A stretch of 64,000 bases of DNA. It comes from Chloroflexota bacterium. Its GTDB lineage: Bacteria > Chloroflexota > Anaerolineae > Aggregatilineales > J027. Position 1 is the stretch's first letter. Each line of letters begins with the position of its first letter. Below, piece after piece: positions 44,472-52,556 of this stretch. The DNA is taken from contig QMIT01000006.1 in NCBI GenBank assembly GCA_024434115.1, positions 62,001 through 126,000 of the forward strand, in the 5' to 3' direction. The notes beneath the pieces were generated by a model. That model made no database searches and was not told the DNA's origin. It worked only from the letters and a program-made list of their open reading frames with translations. The translations under genes and the position numbers were made by a program.

Positions 44472-45482
44472 TTATGAGGTTTTCTTATGTTGACGCCGAG
44501 CACGGGTTGCAATTCCAATACGAATAAGAAAACGAGCGAGGTTTTCCTTATGTTTTGGTCCAATAAGGGCAGACAAAAGGCGATTAACAAAAGTTCCAGT
44601 TACGGCTCTATTTCCTGCTAAACGCTTTGAACGGTCAAGGCACTCATTAATAATATCTGCATCAAGGTCATTTAGGATGCAGTGCTCCGCATGAGCATAA
44701 TATACTCGACCCAATAATAAACGATATTTATCCAGCCTCTTTGTCTCTTCGAGCTTATTTTCCAACTTCACAAGAATATTCATGATAGATCGTGCACGCT
44801 TGGATGAAATTGTCGCACTGAGAGAGGCGCTGTCTTTACCGTGATAGCGATAATAGGCACCCCCACCGCTGACAAGCACCATTTCTATTCCAAGGGTCAA
44901 GGCTTGTAAAAAGCAATCTATCTCTGTCGCATTAGGCAACGAATCATCCGACCGTCCCGCCGTAAAGGCAATATTTCGAGGCCACAAAACAGCATGAGGT
45001 GGTACGCCCCATCCGATCTTAGGATTCAAGAACATCTCCAATATGCCTTTGATAGGGTCTCCATCAAGGGGTTTTTCAGATCCAACTTTGACCTTTTCCC
45101 ATGTATTATTACGGTTCTCCAAAAGCCACCAATCACTCACCGCTATGTGATTCGATTTCTTTTGAAGTGCTTCAACCATAACAGCGATATGATCTGTCGC
45201 CATTAGATCATCAGCATCTAGATAGAGTATATAATCCCCATTTGATAGTTCTAATCCTCGATTGCGAGCATATGGTAAGCCTTTATTAGCTTGAGACACA
45301 TAATGGATTCGGTCTTTATAAAATTGCAGAATGGTAAGACTAGCATCTGTAGACCCATCATCCACTACTACAATTTCTATTGGTTTATGCGACTGGCTCA
45401 AAACTGCCTCTATAGTTTCAGCAATCCAATTTGCAGCGTTATAGCAAGGAATGACGACGGACACAAGCGACTTAGAAGACAT
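44472..45482 (-). CDS. Glycosyltransferase family 2 protein
   Basis: The 336-aa protein starts VSVVIPCYNAANWIAETIEAVLSQ, and contains IEIVVVDDGSTDASLTIL, GLPYARNRGLELSNGDYILYLDADD with the DADD metal site at about 90-93, and a C-terminal helical half. A GT-A inverting transferase is likely. It has no membrane helix. The next upstream gene is a methyltransferase-like protein. Confidence 0.88.
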   Translation of the reverse strand: MSSKSLVSVVIPCYNAANWIAETIEAVLSQSHKPIEIVVVDDGSTDASLTILQFYKDRIHYVSQANKGLPYARNRGLELSNGDYILYLDADDLMATDHIAVMVEALQKKSNHIAVSDWWLLENRNNTWEKVKVGSEKPLDGDPIKGILEMFLNPKIGWGVPPHAVLWPRNIAFTAGRSDDSLPNATEIDCFLQALTLGIEMVLVSGGGAYYRYHGKDSASLSATISSKRARSIMNILVKLENKLEETKRLDKYRLLLGRVYYAHAEHCILNDLDADIINECLDRSKRLAGNRAVTGTFVNRLLSALIGPKHKENLARFLIRIGIATRARRQHKKTS

Positions 45483-45532
45483 GTTTGCAGTTCCCTAGTA
45501 GCCCACAAATTTTTGCACTTAGAAGAGGGTTT

Positions 45533-46237
45533 TCACCGAAATAATGCCAAAAGTCGTCTGGCGAACCAATCAGTCTTTTCGAAGTTATGCCGCCAATGCA
45601 GATCCCCATACTTTCGAACGCATGACATAAGATATTGGTCAATTTCGTTACTTTCGAGCAATATCTGTTCAGAAACATCAAAACCGTCCTCCCAGAAAAG
45701 GGCTTGAACAAGGTCTTGAGGCTTTAGTTTTCTTTTGTAATGTTTCGGTATAAAATATTTCCGATGAAAATGGATAATATGGTACTTAAATGTAAATAAA
45801 ATAGTATTATCCTCGATTTCGATCAACCAGCGGTGATGATGACGCCCAGCATAAAGCGGATGCTCGATTCCCATCGCCAATTCACTTACTAATGAAGGCA
45901 CCTCAATATAGCCACACTTACCAATCCGATTTATCTCTGAGCATACAAAAATTGGATCACGAATGTCTTCTAAGGTGTGTGAGCAAATCACATAATCAAA
46001 ATATTTATCAGGAAATGGATATGGTTCCCGATCACATAGGTCTCTAATAAGCCAAGTCTCTTCAGAAAAATGCTCTTGCTCAGGGCCTTGAAATCCGAAT
46101 AGCCCCCTTGTTTCGTATGGTCCAATATCGAGAACAAAATTGGCACGATTAAAGGGCCGTGCCCACCCTCCAATATCTAGAACAAGATTTGATTGTTCAA
46201 TTTTCTCTAATACTTTAGCGACGTTAGGTTCAAACAT
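45533..46237 (-). CDS. Methyltransferase-domain protein
   Basis: The 234-aa reading from ATG 46237 (MFEPNVAKVLEKIEQSN) has AGGA six bases upstream; GTG 46261 is an alternative. It contains NLVLDIGGWARPFNRANFVLDI and FPDKYFDYVICSHTLEDI, the region of SAM motif IV/post-I in Methyltransf_11 proteins, but the motif I loop is atypical (DIGGWARP). A His-rich stretch AGRHHHRW follows. Activity is uncertain; a related function to glycan-cluster methyltransferases is the best guess. From 46262 to 46554 no gene is visible. Confidence 0.7.
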   Translation of the reverse strand: MFEPNVAKVLEKIEQSNLVLDIGGWARPFNRANFVLDIGPYETRGLFGFQGPEQEHFSEETWLIRDLCDREPYPFPDKYFDYVICSHTLEDIRDPIFVCSEINRIGKCGYIEVPSLVSELAMGIEHPLYAGRHHHRWLIEIEDNTILFTFKYHIIHFHRKYFIPKHYKRKLKPQDLVQALFWEDGFDVSEQILLESNEIDQYLMSCVRKYGDLHWRHNFEKTDWFARRLLALFR

Positions 46238-46554
46238 ATCAAATCCTGCTGTGCCTTCCACTTTCCTAAAAAGCGATTATTTTATCTAAATCCCAATAGG
46301 GGTTTTCTGCTTGGCTCATCATTCGTACGGAATTCGAATAGTTAATGGGAGAAGTCATTACGACCTTATAGAGATGGGGTGATGATTTACCCATCCTCTT
46401 GATTGACTAAGCATCTACCACAATTCCTTATCACCCGTTCTATCTACTATCATATTTGAACATAAGGATTCACATCACTACTAAGAAAAATATATGGGAA
46501 GAATATTTCTGAGATTAGAACTAACCTTATAGGTCGTTTTAATAAAGCCTATTA

Positions 46555-47778
46555 TCAACCATTCCGAATTATATTTGATAATATCTCTATTCTAGGATGA
46601 AGTTGTGCTTCCACTCCAAATACATTTATACAAGTGTTTCTCCCATTCATAGCCACTTTATATAATTCATCTAAATGTGAAAAATAATAAATTATTTGAT
46701 CAATAATGATATCAATTTCTTCAGGAATAATTACAATATCTTCGGCATGTCTAAAAATGATATTCTGATTTAATGGGTCAGTACAAAAGGCAGCCACTCC
46801 ACATAACATGGATTCAATAACTGAGCCTGTAGGAAAACCATCAAAAGCCCCCGGATTTAAGACAAATGGGCGATTAGGCGAAATGATAATATCCATGCTA
46901 GTATAGAAGGTTGAGAAAAACTCTGTAGTTTGTGCACCGTAAAACGTTATTTTATTAAATAGGGCATCTATCTCAATATCTGACTCATCAAAATCTCCCA
47001 CAATGTGAAATCTGATGTTTGACGAAACTAAATGCAATCTTTTTGCCACTTCAAGAAAGATATCATACCCTTTATCAAGTCCACCTTTCATATATTTGTA
47101 TGAAACGAAACAAACATCGAAGTTTTCTTTATCAATGGGATAGTAGTTTTTTATAAATCTATTGCAAATTAGTTTTTCTAGCGGGACTACAACTCCATAT
47201 ATGAAATTGATATTCTCCTCACTGCAAAATTTTTTGCTTCTCAAATATTCATAGCTAATTTTTTGGGTAACAATTACTTTTCGAAAATAAGGCGAAGAAA
47301 ATATTCTCATTAACACTTGGTCCGAAGCTTTCGACTCAAGAACAAAACCTCCCCCAGGATAAAGTGTAAAGGCAAAGGGTAACTGATGTCTCTCAATTGT
47401 CTCCAAAAATCTTATGCCATTACCGAGAAACAAAAAATATGCTGCTTGACTTCGAATTCTGTGGAAAGGGGTAAATCGCTGAATTTGATTCGCAACTTCT
47501 GGATAGTTGAGGCGATATTCTATAAGATCAGAGGTAAAAGCACTACGTCCCGAACTCGAATATAGTATGGCATCTTGCCAGATGTGTAGATACTCGTTGA
47601 ATTCGGTTGTTCGATAGGCCGTACGTAAGTTGGGTATCCGATTATCAAATATTGATAGGCTTGAAATCGTTTTTTGGGATCTAGTATTTTCCAGCAATGC
47701 GCTTGCCCAATCTCTAGGATGCTTTACAGCTGCGATATTTCTCTTAAAATATCTTTTAAAGGTAATATTTATTTTCAT
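46555..47778 (-). CDS. Glycosyltransferase-like protein, AT-rich
   Basis: The 407-aa protein has features of the GT-B fold in its C-terminal half: FDVCFVSYKYMKGGLDKGYDIFLEV, IRFHIVGDFDESDIEI, and IIISPNRPFVLNPGAFDGFPTGSVIESMLCGVAAFC, in which FPTGSVIESMLCG matches the GT4 donor loop. The N-terminal half is not conserved to my eye. The gene is clearly richer in A and T (many Ile, Asn, Phe, Lys) than its neighbours, a possible mark of recent transfer. It starts with a 4-bp overlap with the DegT gene upstream. Confidence 0.75.
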   Translation of the reverse strand: MKINITFKRYFKRNIAAVKHPRDWASALLENTRSQKTISSLSIFDNRIPNLRTAYRTTEFNEYLHIWQDAILYSSSGRSAFTSDLIEYRLNYPEVANQIQRFTPFHRIRSQAAYFLFLGNGIRFLETIERHQLPFAFTLYPGGGFVLESKASDQVLMRIFSSPYFRKVIVTQKISYEYLRSKKFCSEENINFIYGVVVPLEKLICNRFIKNYYPIDKENFDVCFVSYKYMKGGLDKGYDIFLEVAKRLHLVSSNIRFHIVGDFDESDIEIDALFNKITFYGAQTTEFFSTFYTSMDIIISPNRPFVLNPGAFDGFPTGSVIESMLCGVAAFCTDPLNQNIIFRHAEDIVIIPEEIDIIIDQIIYYFSHLDELYKVAMNGRNTCINVFGVEAQLHPRIEILSNIIRNG

Positions 47779-48977
47779 AAATAAACCTCTGTTTTACTTG
47801 TAACTTCATAGCTATTTCTGATTATATACTGAAGTAAACCGCAAACTTGTTCAATATCAATTCCCTGCACCGCTGTACCCGTTGGTAGAGACATAACCCG
47901 CAAAATGAGTTTTTCCGTTTCCGGCAAAAGCCATCCTGAATGCGGATAGTATGAGCGATATGGCTCCATCTGATGACAACCGGGATAGAAATAGCGTCGG
48001 GCTAGGATATTTTCAGTATGAAGAATTTTTACTAGTATATCTCGGCTAATTCCCGCTAGTATCTCATCAACTTCAATAATAATGTACTGGAAATTATTTC
48101 GTTCAGCTTCATCAAACGAATATAGTTTAATCCCCGGTAATCCAGCAAGGCCTATCCGATAGGCATCGTAGTTACTCTTATTAGCAGCGATAATTTCATC
48201 GATAGATTCCAAGGAGGTCAATCCCATTGCCGCTGCGATTTCAGTCATCTTGCCGTTTGTCCCAACATAGTCCACACGATCAACACCAGCAAAGCCAAAA
48301 TTACGCATGTAGCGCATCCGGTCTGCGAGTGTGTCGTCATTAGTTAGAACAGCCCCACCTTCAAAACTATTGAGGAACTTCGTCGAGTGAAAACTGACAA
48401 TCTCTGCCTCCCCAAAGCCGCCAATCATACGACCTTTATATGAACAACCTATCGCATGGGCCGCATCGAAGATTAAGTGCAGTCCACGACGCTTTGCAAT
48501 TTCGGTAAGCTCATCAATTGGACAGGGACTACCCCATACGTGTACCCCTATAATGGCCGTCGTGCGTGGCGTGATCATATGTTCCACTCGATTGGGGTCA
48601 ATATGATGGGTTCCCGGAGCTACATCACAGAAGACAGGGGTAATTTCCTGCCATTGTAGAGCGTGTGCAGTAGCAATGAACGTAAATGAAGGAAGGATAA
48701 CTTCTCCCTTGATATCCAACGCCCTCACTGCAATTTCCAACGCTATAGTAGCATTGGTCATTGCGACTGCATGTTTAACCTCCATATATCTCGCTAACTT
48801 CTGCTCAAATTCCTGCACATAAGGGCCATTATTCGTGAACCAGCGGCGATCCAGCATGTCGTTTATACGTGCCATCAAGTGTTCACGATTGCCGATATTC
48901 GGACGCCCGACATGCAATGGCTCTGCAAACTGGGGGGGGCCACCGAAGAAGGCAAGGTCTGTTAATCTAGTCTTCAC
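47775..48977 (-). CDS. DegT/DnrJ/EryC1/StrS-family sugar aminotransferase
   Basis: The 400-aa protein has MTNATIALEIAVRAL near 74-88, the cofactor Asp in LIFDAAHAIGCSY, and the Schiff-base Lys in FHSTKFLNSFEGG. It is more like VioA-type enzymes than the DegT at 18279. It should transaminate a nucleotide-linked 4-keto-6-deoxy sugar. It overlaps the NeuD/PglD-type acyltransferase gene upstream by 11 bp. The pair, with the 4,6-dehydratase at 54617, could make an N-acylated amino-deoxy sugar. Confidence 0.88.
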   Translation of the reverse strand: MKTRLTDLAFFGGPPQFAEPLHVGRPNIGNREHLMARINDMLDRRWFTNNGPYVQEFEQKLARYMEVKHAVAMTNATIALEIAVRALDIKGEVILPSFTFIATAHALQWQEITPVFCDVAPGTHHIDPNRVEHMITPRTTAIIGVHVWGSPCPIDELTEIAKRRGLHLIFDAAHAIGCSYKGRMIGGFGEAEIVSFHSTKFLNSFEGGAVLTNDDTLADRMRYMRNFGFAGVDRVDYVGTNGKMTEIAAAMGLTSLESIDEIIAANKSNYDAYRIGLAGLPGIKLYSFDEAERNNFQYIIIEVDEILAGISRDILVKILHTENILARRYFYPGCHQMEPYRSYYPHSGWLLPETEKLILRVMSLPTGTAVQGIDIEQVCGLLQYIIRNSYEVTSKTEVYL

Positions 48978-49638
48978 GCAAATGCCACCCTTCAGGTCGT
49001 TGCTTGATTACTTTTGCTGGCACGCCAACGACTGTAGAATTTGCTGGCACGTCCTTAGTTACGGTACTTCCTGCACCAACTATAGACCATGCTCCGATAT
49101 TCTTTTTTTCGATAATACTTGCGCCAGTACCGACATATACGCCTTCATATAAGTTCACATTACCTGAAACTAAAACTCCAGGGGCTACCGACACAAACGG
49201 TCCGAGGGTTACATCATGACCGATAGTGCAAGAGGGATTGATGTGAACATGATCGGCAATCGTAATATGGTTGCTGAGGACACAACCTGCCGTAATCACA
49301 CTACCCTTTCCTATGGTAATCCATCGGGTTTTGATGACGGATGGGTGAACAAGTGTGGCGAAGGATATAGGTAATTCTCTAAGTCGTTCAATCATGTGCC
49401 AACGATAATGTGGTGTACCGACTCCACAGACTACATATACATCAGAGTGTTCTTTTAACCATGAGAAATTACCCAAAATCGTTTTTTCCTGTATTATGGT
49501 CCCGACTTCACCATATTGAGAATCCACCAAAAACCCCAGCATATTCCATGTCGGAGATACTGTATTAATGGAATCCACAATATCTAGAATCTCGCGGGCG
49601 AAACCACCTGCTCCTAGAATAACGAGAGTCTTGAGCAT
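48967..49638 (-). CDS. NeuD/PglD-type sugar acyltransferase
   Basis: ATG 49638 (MLKTLVILGAGGFAREIL) is chosen over the TTG at 49647. The 223-aa protein has a nucleotide-binding GAGGFAREI start and a C-terminal left-handed beta-helix with hexapeptide-type repeats (ITIGKGSVITAGCVLSNHITI, VSVAPGVLVSGNVNLYEGVYVG). The His in CTIGHDVTLG could be the catalytic base. Family members move an acetyl group from acetyl-CoA to a sugar amine or hydroxyl. It is cytoplasmic and translationally coupled with the DegT aminotransferase downstream. Confidence 0.86.
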   Translation of the reverse strand: MLKTLVILGAGGFAREILDIVDSINTVSPTWNMLGFLVDSQYGEVGTIIQEKTILGNFSWLKEHSDVYVVCGVGTPHYRWHMIERLRELPISFATLVHPSVIKTRWITIGKGSVITAGCVLSNHITIADHVHINPSCTIGHDVTLGPFVSVAPGVLVSGNVNLYEGVYVGTGASIIEKKNIGAWSIVGAGSTVTKDVPANSTVVGVPAKVIKQRPEGWHLRED

Positions 49639-49651
49639 AACTATCAATCAA

Positions 49652-50962
49652 TTAATCTATGTTATTATGTAGAAATAATTCTTTTGTCTTCCACTCCAAT
49701 TTTGGGTGAACAGACCCAGGCCACCTGCCAAACCAAGTTGCAACTCCTCGGGCTTCGGGTGCTTCAGCGACATCAAACACAAGTACATCGTCTAGCTGAC
49801 AAATGATGCGTGCTTGGTCCTCAACAAACAACACCTTCACATGGTAAATGCCACTATTAAGGAGATAACCGGGAACATAGCAAACACTGCGGAATAAACC
49901 TTGGGGATAGGGTTTTGTCAACCATTCTGCGTCATGGACAGGAGCAGTATTAAATGCCAGCGCTCCATCCGGACTGTAAACATAAAGACTCAGATTTAAG
50001 TAAGTATCTGGCTTCAAATTCCAATATTCAAACTCAAGCTTTAAGGGAGTTACCATTGTAATTGGTTTATTTGTGTCGCCTTCAGATGGAATCACCCGAA
50101 CACGTTTTACCCGAATACGATCATTGCCGGGGGCCGTTTGTATATCTTCATAAGATTGATCCATAGCCGCAGAAATGGAACTATTCAAGTAACTAGATAC
50201 GATATGTTCCGTTTGACCTTCATCAACAACCACGCCTTCATTAAGCCAAATACATCGCTGGCATAGACTCTGTACTGCTCCCATGTTATGGCTCACAAAT
50301 AACACGGTGCGTCCTTCGCTAGCGACATCACTCATCTTTCCGAGGCACTTCTTCTGGAACTGGGCATCACCCACAGCTAAAACCTCATCCACTACCAAAA
50401 TTTCCGGTTCCAAATGGGCGGCAACGGAAAAGCCTAACCGCAAACCCATTCCACTAGAATAATGTTTCACCGGAGTGTCAATGAATTTCTCTACACCGGC
50501 GAATTCGACAATCTCATTAAATTTAAGGTTGATGTCATTGCGAGACATGCCGAGGATTGCACCGTTGAGATAAACATTTTCTCTGCCAGTTAGTTCAGGA
50601 TGGAAGCCAGTGCCAACTTCTAGCAAAGCACCCACCCGTCCATAAATATCTGCATACCCGGCTGTCGGCTCGGTAATACGCGAGAGGATTTTGAGGAGAG
50701 TGCTTTTCCCCGCGCCGTTATGTCCAATGATGCCAACAACTTCACCATGTTTCACTTCAAATGATACGTCTTTCAGCGCCCAGATTTCTTCTTTCAATCC
50801 TGCTGCGCCATATGCTTGACCTCGTAGCAGGTCATAGGTCCGCTTAAATGGCGCACTCACAGTGCGAGTAATCGCATCTCGAAAAGTGCTGTAGGCTTCC
50901 TGCGGGCCACCAATGTGGTACATCTTGCCGAGGTTTTCAACTTTGATTGCGAGGTTACCCAT
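49652..50962 (-). CDS. ABC exporter ATPase with C-terminal Wzt-like domain
   Basis: ATG 50962 (MGNLAIKVENLGKMY) is used; an earlier frame to 51100 runs through the permease gene. The 436-aa protein has Walker A GHNGAGKSTLLK, signature YSSGMGLRLGFS and Walker B PEILVVDEVLAVGDAQ, followed after about residue 250 by a beta-rich Wzt_C-type substrate-binding domain. It powers export of a lipid-linked polysaccharide across the membrane with the permease next to it. The C-domain in related proteins recognises the chain's terminal modification. Confidence 0.9.
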   Translation of the reverse strand: MGNLAIKVENLGKMYHIGGPQEAYSTFRDAITRTVSAPFKRTYDLLRGQAYGAAGLKEEIWALKDVSFEVKHGEVVGIIGHNGAGKSTLLKILSRITEPTAGYADIYGRVGALLEVGTGFHPELTGRENVYLNGAILGMSRNDINLKFNEIVEFAGVEKFIDTPVKHYSSGMGLRLGFSVAAHLEPEILVVDEVLAVGDAQFQKKCLGKMSDVASEGRTVLFVSHNMGAVQSLCQRCIWLNEGVVVDEGQTEHIVSSYLNSSISAAMDQSYEDIQTAPGNDRIRVKRVRVIPSEGDTNKPITMVTPLKLEFEYWNLKPDTYLNLSLYVYSPDGALAFNTAPVHDAEWLTKPYPQGLFRSVCYVPGYLLNSGIYHVKVLFVEDQARIICQLDDVLVFDVAEAPEARGVATWFGRWPGSVHPKLEWKTKELFLHNNID

Positions 50963-50967
50963 ACCAG

Positions 50968-51855
50968 TCACACCACATCCGCAAAGGATTTTTCCATACG
51001 ACGGAAGTAAAAGAGGCCACTGATGAACAGCACTATTGCAGCAACAGCAGAAACCAAAGCCATCAGTCCTGGGGCAGTTTCCGTACCGAGCAACGCCCAT
51101 CGAAAACCCTCAACGACGCCTGCCATCGGGTTAAGGCCATAAAGCGCCCGAAGCAAATCATTCTTGATTAAACTGCTTGGGTAGGCAATAGGCGTAATGA
51201 ACAGCCAAAATTGGGTTAAGAACGGCACGGTGTAGCGAACATCACGGAACTGAACATTCATCGCACTGAGCCATAAACCCACACCAAGTGCTGTCACAAA
51301 TGCTAAAAGAAGAAATAATGGCAAAAAGACCATATTGATAGTAGGGATAATCCCAAAAAATAGCATCATTAAGAGCAAAACAACGAATGCAAGCGCGAAA
51401 TCAACCACACCTGACAAAACAGTGCCGATAGGAATAACCAAGCGTGGAAAAAACACCTTCTTAATCAGATTAGCACTTCCCACAAGACTATCCGACGACG
51501 TTGCTAGACCAGAAGCAAAGAATGTCCATGGGACGAGTGCCGCATAACTCCAAACGGGATAAGGCAGACCGTCCGATGGAATCTTAGCCAGCCTTCCGAA
51601 AAAGAGGCTAAACACAACCATAGTCATGAACGGTTGAATGATCGCCCATGTTGCTCCAAGCACCGTCTGTTTGTAGCGCACTTTAATGTCACGCCAAGTC
51701 AGAAAGTAAAGCAACTCCCGATACTCCCACAATTCACCTAGCTTGAGGGAGACCCATCCATGTGATGGCTGGATACGAAGGTGGGGTAATTCCGTATCGC
51801 GTGATAATGCTGCGTTTATTGCAATTGGAGCGACTTGCTTGTTGAGAATTTTCAT
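50968..51855 (-). CDS. ABC exporter permease (Wzm-like)
   Basis: The 295-aa protein has an N-terminal cytoplasmic part (LGELWEYRELLYFLTWRDIKVRYKQT), typical of ABC-2 Wzm-type permeases, and about six hydrophobic segments (TMVVFSLFFGRLA, FALAFVVLLLMMLFFGII, ALVSAVAAIVLFISGLFYF). It forms the channel for polysaccharide export with the ATPase 5 bp downstream. The 106-bp upstream gap to the antiterminator gene contains a small hairpin. Confidence 0.92.
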   Translation of the reverse strand: MKILNKQVAPIAINAALSRDTELPHLRIQPSHGWVSLKLGELWEYRELLYFLTWRDIKVRYKQTVLGATWAIIQPFMTMVVFSLFFGRLAKIPSDGLPYPVWSYAALVPWTFFASGLATSSDSLVGSANLIKKVFFPRLVIPIGTVLSGVVDFALAFVVLLLMMLFFGIIPTINMVFLPLFLLLAFVTALGVGLWLSAMNVQFRDVRYTVPFLTQFWLFITPIAYPSSLIKNDLLRALYGLNPMAGVVEGFRWALLGTETAPGLMALVSAVAAIVLFISGLFYFRRMEKSFADVV

Positions 51856-51961
51856 CAGGCTTATAAGTGTAGCTTTCAGGCGTGCTCCGCCGTTGCGACA
51901 TCAACAAAGTGACAATCGTACTTTATATTATGAAGCAAACACAATTTCTGAAGCGTTAAAT

Positions 51962-52486
51962 TTAGTGTTGACGATGACGCTTCTCAATTGCATTGGCGTT
52001 AATTTGGACCTTCGTCTCACGGCCTAACCAGTACAACAAAACCTGTACTCGTTCTTGATCGCTTAAGCGGAGGTCAAAAATGGCGTCGTACCCTGCAAAC
52101 GTCCCACTCTTGATTAGTACCGGATCACCCTGCTTGAGACCATCTAAATGTAATCCGCCTGCTGCTTCAATCTCAGCAATTCGTTTACGCAGATCTTTAA
52201 TAAATAAATCGGGTACAACAGCAGGTTTGCCATCAAACTCCACTAATCCAACAGAACCCGGTGTCCACCGCAACCCACTGAATCCAATCTCTTCCAGATC
52301 TGCACAGATAAACAAATAGCGGGGAAAATAAGATCGGATTTTTGAAGCACGAGGGTTGACGGGTTTCACCTTCAGCGTTGGGTGATAGACTGCAACGTCA
52401 TTGGATTGCAGATAATTTGCTACCTGAAACTCTTTGCGCGGTTTGCAGAAAACCGTATACCATTGAGCAGCCATATGCTTTCCCAT
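51962..52486 (-). CDS. NusG/RfaH-like transcription antiterminator
   Basis: ATG 52486 (MGKHMAAQWYTVF) is chosen over TTG 52507. The 174-aa protein has an N-terminal NGN domain (WYTVFCKPRKEFQVANYLQSNDVAVYHP, PRYLFICADLEEIG) and a C-terminal KOW motif (LKQGDPVLIKSGTFAGYDAIF). It is a paralogue type that binds RNA polymerase and prevents pausing or termination in long polysaccharide operons (RfaH, LoaP, UpxY). It sits at the head of the cluster, before the exporter, which fits this role. Confidence 0.88.
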   Translation of the reverse strand: MGKHMAAQWYTVFCKPRKEFQVANYLQSNDVAVYHPTLKVKPVNPRASKIRSYFPRYLFICADLEEIGFSGLRWTPGSVGLVEFDGKPAVVPDLFIKDLRKRIAEIEAAGGLHLDGLKQGDPVLIKSGTFAGYDAIFDLRLSDQERVQVLLYWLGRETKVQINANAIEKRHRQH

Positions 52487-52556
52487 TACGCCGAAAACAT
52501 CGTTCAAACTATACTCATTTTATATTCCAATAAATATTTTTGTTGGATAACTAACG

